Shown here: positions 7,701 through 11,418 of the stretch, piece by piece
Position numbering within the stretch: the first letter of the stretch is position 1
Layout of the letters: the number at the start of each line of letters is the position of its first letter
Source: an uncultured Bacteroidales bacterium
GTDB taxonomy: Bacteria > Bacteroidota > Bacteroidia > Bacteroidales > UBA932
Direction: 5' to 3'
DNA: 11,418 bases
Assembly (NCBI GenBank): GCA_937898205.1
Contig: CALEJC010000049.1
Span: 1-11,418, forward strand
The notes under the pieces: model-generated
What the model was told of the DNA's origin: nothing
What the model saw: only the letters and a program-made list of their open reading frames with translations
Databases searched by the model: none
Made by a program: the position numbers and the translations under genes

Positions 7701-8216
7701 ACCCTCGACAGCCGGATAGATGCGGATATGATCTATCTCAGTATCATTCTCAGGAAGATTCCACTTGATAGTGATTGAAGTTGTCGATCTGCTCACAACC
7801 TCAGGACTTACAGAAGACTTAACTGCATAAGTCTCAATAGCATTTGCTGACTCAGCCCATTTAGATGGATAATAAACACCATTGCCATCTACACCCTGAA
7901 CCCTGTAGTAGTATACCATATCTGCCTCAAGCTCAACCACATAAGGAAGATCATCCTTCTTGATGGTCTCTTTCTTTACAAGGCTGGCAAACTCAGCATC
8001 ATTATATATCTCAAGCACAAACTCTGTCGAGCCCAATGACTTAGTCCAATTGAACTCTACATCATCGCCTGTCGGCAATACCTTGGCAACGAGATCAGTA
8101 GGAGTAAAGCAACGCGTATAATCCAAAGTCTCGTTTACTGCAGGTATCTGCTCTACACAGCTATAAGCTGAAAAGAGCACTGCGGCCGATGCAATTATTG
8201 AAAGTATTCTTTTCAT
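4758..8216 (-). CDS. PUL lipoprotein with Fn3-like domains, pectate-lyase-like beta-helix and three repeated C-terminal modules
   Basis: An 1152-residue lipoprotein: signal MKRILSIIASAAVLFSAYS followed by Cys20, the likely lipid-anchored residue. Visible regions: two Fn3-like domains (about 38-130 and 134-228, the second with LKASSQYTLAV), then a right-handed beta-helix (about 229-536) resembling DUF4957/DUF5123 pectate-lyase-like proteins of Bacteroidales PULs, with many N-rich turns (NSTF, NNTLNN, NNWFYN) and an Asp-rich stretch EDCDGNGGDCFD (361-372). Next come module A (about 555-690), a third Fn3-like domain (about 701-795), and modules B (about 812-982) and C (about 996-1152). The modules share a core of the form G-x-D-G-[IV]-P followed by KPG. 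Position as third gene after susC and susD, 17 nt after the susD stop, fits a surface glycan-binding protein; the beta-helix could alternatively be an endo-acting lyase. I cannot assign catalytic residues. Lipoprotein nature and beta-helix are well supported; enzymatic activity is open. Confidence 0.8.
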   Translation of the reverse strand: MKRILSIIASAAVLFSAYSCVEQIPAVNETLDYTRCFTPTDLVAKVLPTGDDVEFNWTKSLGSTEFVLEIYNDAEFASLVKKETIKKDDLPYVVELEADMVYYYRVQGVDGNGVYYPSKWAESANAIETYAVKSSVSPEVVSRSTTSITIKWNLPENDTEIDHIRIYPAVEGDAAYSTFDVTDATVSSLEVTGLKASSQYTLAVHFKSANRGEVITWTRPETGGSLVVKTAQELISALATRDPILVDTEETLEIGTVEVIAPVVIYGKSQEDGTKPTISASFAVNAGTKAAVEEPILHFEDIVIDGKGYSLGHTIDIKKDVEISSITIRNSQITGFGKGLIYVSSGVLNTKKIELDGLLFEDCDGNGGDCFDVRNASVIEEILVKNSTFSEGMRTFFRIDAKGTVGKFTFQNNTLNNVCAADNSNNQGIFNVRGALDAANFIVKDNLILNMVGPKACFTGRYAATVIPTMSNNWFYNYGDAFLSTDANGNQFVTEETLTTGGGVILDEDPCVDSYRGKLNVTNAQVLEKKVGDPRWFEAYVEIPEDLTLGVTAPIKTWDLFDTKVFRGMADKHMVRDGIRFYVASDAAPINFTTAGFEFTTKATIGQDGVPTDGAIGILVDKPGSIVVSTVASASGSPLSAIGVSLDGKTVASVPAGLEYQKITFAEIEGEHMIYLYATDPIVISFLQWTDDVEVVKTVLDTPVLSVDKKEVKERAEDVINVTWSTVANAASYRVTVADKVYDVTETAYAIETKNFSVEEPSGEFEVSVVAVPAETDYIRSESEPASFKFTVIDVPIVDAGAIPGDGSEIADEYVLDFAQLINTYKSAVSSWDGTSSLKGDYSVSLDNVNFVAGENITSKPRWQFGGKSKVGDDGIPTTRYISFKVTKPGVISHYIRHGSTGGYKADDESTWRMVKVVLAKPDGSVVELDNFSSPTPDYKAGSTELMTTEITAAHLAGLTTPPTVYIYSVTNGVNLRALEWKAQEGGAEINDPTAINEALIADFTKDGGYPKASIADGETLTIDKFTFGGNAEFDDKRYKFKGASKLGEDGVPANRFVSFKITKPGTITHKVISGSSSDATRKYAVALVTKVGDSVKVTELYNDVSPTSSGADAKTSEVTAAHLEGITEAAVVYIYTLSNCNAYAAGFTPAQ
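4761..5231 (-). repeat. Module C of the lipoprotein (residues about 996-1152)
   Basis: Third copy and the C-terminus of the protein. Core ASKLGEDGVPANRFVSFKI (1044-1062) then TKPGTITH (1063-1070); later SEVTAAHLEGIT (1117-1128) and VYIYTLSN (1133-1140). Both ends of the shared pattern match module B closely. The protein ends 12 residues after the last shared strand, so the copy appears complete. A beta-sandwich, carbohydrate-binding role is inference from context. Confidence 0.7.
5271..5783 (-). repeat. Module B of the lipoprotein (residues about 812-982)
   Basis: Second copy. Core KSKVGDDGIPTTRYISFKV (868-886) then TKPGVISH (887-894); later TEITAAHLAGLT (949-960) and VYIYSVTN (965-972), closing with LEWK (979-982). 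It aligns with module C along its whole length, which indicates internal duplication. Boundaries are approximate. Confidence 0.7.
6147..6554 (-). repeat. Module A of the lipoprotein (residues about 555-690)
   Basis: First and most divergent of three related protein modules in the 1152-residue lipoprotein. Its core is IGQDGVPTDGAIGILVDKPG (605-624), followed near the end by the strand HMIYLYATD (672-680) and LQW (687-689). It follows the beta-helix directly and is separated from modules B and C by an Fn3-like domain. The relation to B and C is seen by eye from the shared order GxDGVP, KPG, YLY/YIY and a closing W. Boundaries are approximate. Confidence 0.55.
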
Positions 8217-8233
8217 AAATTTCCCTTTTACAA

Positions 8234-10078
8234 TCAGTTGTCGTATCCATAGTCATTTTTGAGAGTACCCTGACTATTTGTAATGGTAGACGCAAAAATC
8301 GGCCACCACTGACGAGTGTTAGGATCATTGACATAAAGCGCATCGATACGAGGCTGCTTGATGTTTGACCAGTAGTTTTCAACGACCTTGCCGGCTGAGT
8401 CAGTATATGGTTCCCAACCCTCTCCTTCAGGAGTTCCGGTCTCTCCCTCATTGTAGCCATAGAGGTCAAGAGTGTATCCATCAGGATTGTAACGGTACCA
8501 TACGCTTCCGGTCTGAGCCGCAAGAGCAGTCATTTCTTCCTTAGCCTCATCCATCTTGGTCTTCAAGAGGTTCCAACGGATAAGGTCAGACTTGCGGAGG
8601 AATTCTCCCACAAACTCAAGAGCTCTCTCATCCACGATAGCATCAAAGATCTCCTCCTTAGTGTTGAGAGCGTTGACATAGGCCTCTGCATCTGCCTCAT
8701 GTCCCTTGAATGCTCTCTTGCGCACCTCAAGAAGGTATGATTTCGCATCAGACTTGTCTGCATCAATCTCGTTGCAAACTTCTGCAAGCATGAGAAGGAT
8801 ATCAGAATATCTCATATAAACCGGCTTGATACCATCATCATTACCACCTGTATATGGAAGATAAGTCATCCAGTCAAAACGATATTTACCAAAGTACCAT
8901 GACTCAGCACCGGCAACTTCGCACACATCCTTTGAACCATTATTTGTCATCACGAAGTTTGCGCAGCTCACATCGCGTCGCTGATCCTTTCCGCTTCTGT
9001 CATATTTGAAGAAGAGAGATGGAACAGGACCTGCAGTACCACCACGGTTTGAAGAAGTCTGAGTCCACTGAGTAAGACCATTGTTACGTACAGCAAAAGT
9101 ATAGTTCCAACGGCCACGGGCATCACCCATAGGAAGAGAGAAAATCACCTCTTTACCTGCCTCAAGATCAAAATTATTGAAATCTTTCCAAAGCTGCTCA
9201 TAGTCTGAATAAAGCTCAAGACCTGCGTGCTCAACAACATCAAGAAGTGCTGCCTTGATCTTTGGATAAAGAGCCTCAACAGAAAGCTCAGGATCTACGG
9301 ACTTCCTCACTGAACCGATGTTACCGGTATTGACCTGGCCATCATCTGGACGCTGAGCATAGCCGGATGCCATCAGACCAAGACGAGCATAAAGTCCCTT
9401 TGCAAAGGCAAGGCTTGGGCGATCAGTCTTCATTGTCGACTCACTCTGAAGAGGCCAAGACATATAATCAAATGCTTCCTCAAGATCAGCAAGAAGCTGC
9501 TTGTAGATCACATCACGATCAGCCTTTGGAAGATAAATTGTCTCAGGTGCGATCGGCTCAAAACGTGCAGGAACCTCACCATGAGCCTTAAGGAGCTCTG
9601 TGTAAAGGAGCGCTCTGGCCACGAGGGCCTCACCGAGAAGAGAAGCCATCTTGGCATCGTTCTCCACATTGCCGTAGGTGCGGAGACCACGGATACAGAG
9701 GTTGGCTCTCTCGACACCTACCATCAACTCATTATAAGGACCGTTTGAGAGGTTGAGCTGGCCATTGTTTGGCTTGATATCATATTGCGCAATCTGAGAT
9801 TTCTCATCAGATTTCTCACCGTTGTGAAGGTAAATCTCAATATCTGTATTGAAACCATACCAAGGAAGGTAACGTCCACGATGGCAGTTGGTGTGACCAA
9901 ACACCTCGTAGATAGAAAATACATTATACTCTGCAAGTTCATACTGAGCAAAAACATTTGGCTCATCAAATGCAGATGGGGACTTGCTGGTGAGTCCATC
10001 CTCACAAGAGGTCAAAGACATAGCAGCCAACACGCCCGCAAGAATAAATATTTTATTAATAGGCTTCATATTCATCAT
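8234..10078 (-). CDS. SusD/RagB-like outer-membrane glycan-binding lipoprotein
   Basis: A 614-residue SusD-family protein that would form the lid of the SusC transporter at the cell surface and capture oligosaccharides. A lipoprotein signal ends in SLTSC with Cys25 as the lipid-anchored residue. The TPR-like helical part includes GEALVARALLYTELL (149-163). The C-terminal SusD family signatures are YMRYSDILLMLAEVCNE (421-437) and VDERALEFVGEFLRKSDLIRW (482-502). The family's typical variable loops, rich in aromatic residues (for example RGRWNYTF, 321-328), probably hold the ligand site. The first ATG (10078) follows the susC stop by 1 nt; ATGs also stand at codons 2 and 4, and the codon-4 start (10069) gives the more typical signal peptide MKPINKIFILAG. 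Length is in the normal SusD range. It lies between susC and the multidomain lipoprotein in one operon. Ligand specificity cannot be read from the sequence. Confidence 0.95.
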   Translation of the reverse strand: MMNMKPINKIFILAGVLAAMSLTSCEDGLTSKSPSAFDEPNVFAQYELAEYNVFSIYEVFGHTNCHRGRYLPWYGFNTDIEIYLHNGEKSDEKSQIAQYDIKPNNGQLNLSNGPYNELMVGVERANLCIRGLRTYGNVENDAKMASLLGEALVARALLYTELLKAHGEVPARFEPIAPETIYLPKADRDVIYKQLLADLEEAFDYMSWPLQSESTMKTDRPSLAFAKGLYARLGLMASGYAQRPDDGQVNTGNIGSVRKSVDPELSVEALYPKIKAALLDVVEHAGLELYSDYEQLWKDFNNFDLEAGKEVIFSLPMGDARGRWNYTFAVRNNGLTQWTQTSSNRGGTAGPVPSLFFKYDRSGKDQRRDVSCANFVMTNNGSKDVCEVAGAESWYFGKYRFDWMTYLPYTGGNDDGIKPVYMRYSDILLMLAEVCNEIDADKSDAKSYLLEVRKRAFKGHEADAEAYVNALNTKEEIFDAIVDERALEFVGEFLRKSDLIRWNLLKTKMDEAKEEMTALAAQTGSVWYRYNPDGYTLDLYGYNEGETGTPEGEGWEPYTDSAGKVVENYWSNIKQPRIDALYVNDPNTRQWWPIFASTITNSQGTLKNDYGYDN

Positions 10079-10079
10079 T

Positions 10080-11418
10080 TTAGAAAGTTATGTTGGCACC
10101 TACTACAAATCCGCGGCTCTTTGGATACGCAGCATAGTCAACACCAGGAGTAAGAGGTGTGCTACGACGAGTATCAACCTCAGGATCATAGCCTGAATAG
10201 TTGGTAAGACAGAACAAGTTGGTTCCGGTCACATAGATGCGAAGGTTCTGCATTCCGATCTTTGAGCTCCACTTCTGAGGAAGTGTGTAACCGATGGTTG
10301 CGCTCTGGAGACGGAGGAATGAGCCATCCTCAACAGCCCAATCAGTGAAGATTGCATTCTGACATGCCGGAGACCACATTGTAGTGCCTGAGTTGGCAGC
10401 ATAGAGAGCATCAGCGTCTGTAATGAGCTCACCGGTTGTCCAATCGATATTTGTCCATCTCTGGTCAGTGCTCATATTGCTGAGAAGGTTTCTCTTGGTA
10501 TACTTTCTAGAGTGGCTGAACTCAATCTTATTGGCGTTGTAGATATCATTGCCAAAAACATAGTTGAAGTTGGCAGAGAAGTCAAAGCCATAGAGATTAC
10601 CTGAGATATTGAAACCACCTGTGCCAAGTGGAAGAGCATTACCGATGACTGTCTTGTCTGATGCAGTGATCTTGTTGTCACCATCCTGATCCTTGAGCTT
10701 GATTGCGCCAGGGCCAAAGTATGAAGAACCGATTAATGAAGAAGCATCAACGACGCCATCATTAGGGATCCATGCATTCTTGGTTGTATCATAGGTAAAC
10801 TCATGAGTACCATAGCGGCCGACAACCTCATAACCATACATCTGTCCGAGAGGCTGTCCAGGAAGAACCACGAAATCAGGACCAAGCTCAGTTGAAGCCC
10901 ACATTGACTCCGAATCGATGCGGTCAAGACCACCAAGACTGAGAACCATATTTTCATTGATGCTCAAGTTGGCGCCGATCGACAGACCGAAGTTCTTCTT
11001 CTCAACTACCACAAAATTGAGAGAGGTCTCAAAACCGCGGTTTCTTGTCGAACCGATGTTCTGATACTGGTAGTCATAACCTGAACCGGCTGTAGGGAAC
11101 TGAATGAGGAGGTCCTTGGTAGTATTGTGATAAAGCTCAAATGTAGCAGACACACGACCACCGGCAAACGAAGCATCCAGACCCAGGTTGTGAGAGAGTG
11201 TTGTCTCCCATGTCAGGTCAGGATTTGGCATAATGGTCTTGCCACCGACCTTGGTTGTTGTCCAATATGTATTGGTGTTTGAAAGCCATGTTGTCGAGTT
11301 GGCAGAGAATGCCATTGAAGTCACACCGGAAGGGATATTGTTATTACCCGCTGTACCGAAGCTATAACGAAGCTTGAGGTTGTCAAGCCATGATGAAGCG
11401 TTGCTCATCCAAGGCTCG
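10080..11418 (-). CDS. SusC/RagA-like TonB-dependent transporter, C-terminal part (cut by window edge)
   Basis: The last 445 codons of a SusC-like outer-membrane transporter; the signal peptide, carboxypeptidase-like domain, TonB box and plug lie beyond 11418. The frame is open to the window edge (it reads EPW just before the internal Met at 11408), so that Met is not the start. Typical SusC barrel segments are SWLDNLKLRYSFGTAGNN and, further on, TWETTLSHNLGLDASF, NIGSTRNRGFETSLNF, ISGNLYGFDFSANFNYVFG and LRIYVTGTNLFCLTNYSGYD. The protein ends in VVGANITF, a final beta-strand with terminal Phe as expected for an outer-membrane barrel. It would import oligosaccharides with energy from TonB-ExbBD together with the SusD-like partner. 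The stop TAA is 1 nt from the susD ATG, so the two are co-transcribed and probably translationally coupled. No frameshift or internal stop is visible. Confidence 0.95.
   Translation of the reverse strand, partial: EPWMSNASSWLDNLKLRYSFGTAGNNNIPSGVTSMAFSANSTTWLSNTNTYWTTTKVGGKTIMPNPDLTWETTLSHNLGLDASFAGGRVSATFELYHNTTKDLLIQFPTAGSGYDYQYQNIGSTRNRGFETSLNFVVVEKKNFGLSIGANLSINENMVLSLGGLDRIDSESMWASTELGPDFVVLPGQPLGQMYGYEVVGRYGTHEFTYDTTKNAWIPNDGVVDASSLIGSSYFGPGAIKLKDQDGDNKITASDKTVIGNALPLGTGGFNISGNLYGFDFSANFNYVFGNDIYNANKIEFSHSRKYTKRNLLSNMSTDQRWTNIDWTTGELITDADALYAANSGTTMWSPACQNAIFTDWAVEDGSFLRLQSATIGYTLPQKWSSKIGMQNLRIYVTGTNLFCLTNYSGYDPEVDTRRSTPLTPGVDYAAYPKSRGFVVGANITF

Noticed and set aside
8217..8233. Shine-Dalgarno site before the lipoprotein gene (AAAAGGGAAA)
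   Set aside because: The purine stretch is only weakly complementary to the 16S rRNA tail, and Bacteroidota rarely depend on such sites; the start is already fixed by the lipoprotein signal.
10080..11408. Reading the SusC gene as a complete 442-residue protein starting at the Met at 11408
   Set aside because: The frame continues open to the window edge, there is no signal peptide after that Met, and the residues around it belong to the interior of a SusC barrel. The gene is simply cut by the window.

Overview
The window looks like chromosomal DNA of a gut-type Bacteroidota (order Bacteroidales). Four things point there: a SusC/SusD pair followed by a surface-type lipoprotein, glycoside hydrolases with plain signal peptides, A-rich leaders without strong Shine-Dalgarno sequences, and a perfect match to the Bacteroidota -7 promoter element (TAnnTTTG). 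Genus cannot be set from the sequence alone; a Prevotella-, Bacteroides- or Muribaculaceae-like host would all fit.

Most of the window is one polysaccharide utilization locus (PUL). From the right edge leftwards, on the minus strand, lie the C-terminal part of a SusC-like TonB-dependent transporter (cut by the window end), a complete SusD-like glycan-binding lipoprotein (1 nt after susC), and a 1152-residue multidomain lipoprotein (17 nt after susD). That lipoprotein carries Fn3-like domains, a right-handed beta-helix of the pectate-lyase-like type, and three copies of a module I do not recognise. The three genes read as one operon, whose promoter is outside the window. The operon meets a plus-strand GH51 alpha-L-arabinofuranosidase head-on, and a strong hairpin that can terminate both strands sits between them (4709-4743). 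The GH51 gene diverges from a minus-strand GH2 beta-galactosidase-type gene across 69 bp. Downstream of the GH2 gene, at the left edge, is the first 74 codons of a rubrerythrin with its own promoter. It marks the border between the PUL and housekeeping or stress genes.

A reasonable reading is that the SusC/D pair imports oligosaccharides carrying L-arabinofuranose and beta-galactose, such as arabinogalactan or the side chains of rhamnogalacturonan I. On this reading the beta-helix lipoprotein binds or cuts the polymer at the cell surface, and the two signal-peptide-bearing hydrolases trim the imported oligosaccharides in the periplasm. The substrate is inferred from the enzyme families, not shown directly. 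No regulator, tRNA, rRNA, CRISPR array, transposase or insertion sequence is visible. No gene-free stretch exceeds 300 bases; the largest gaps are 67-69 bp.
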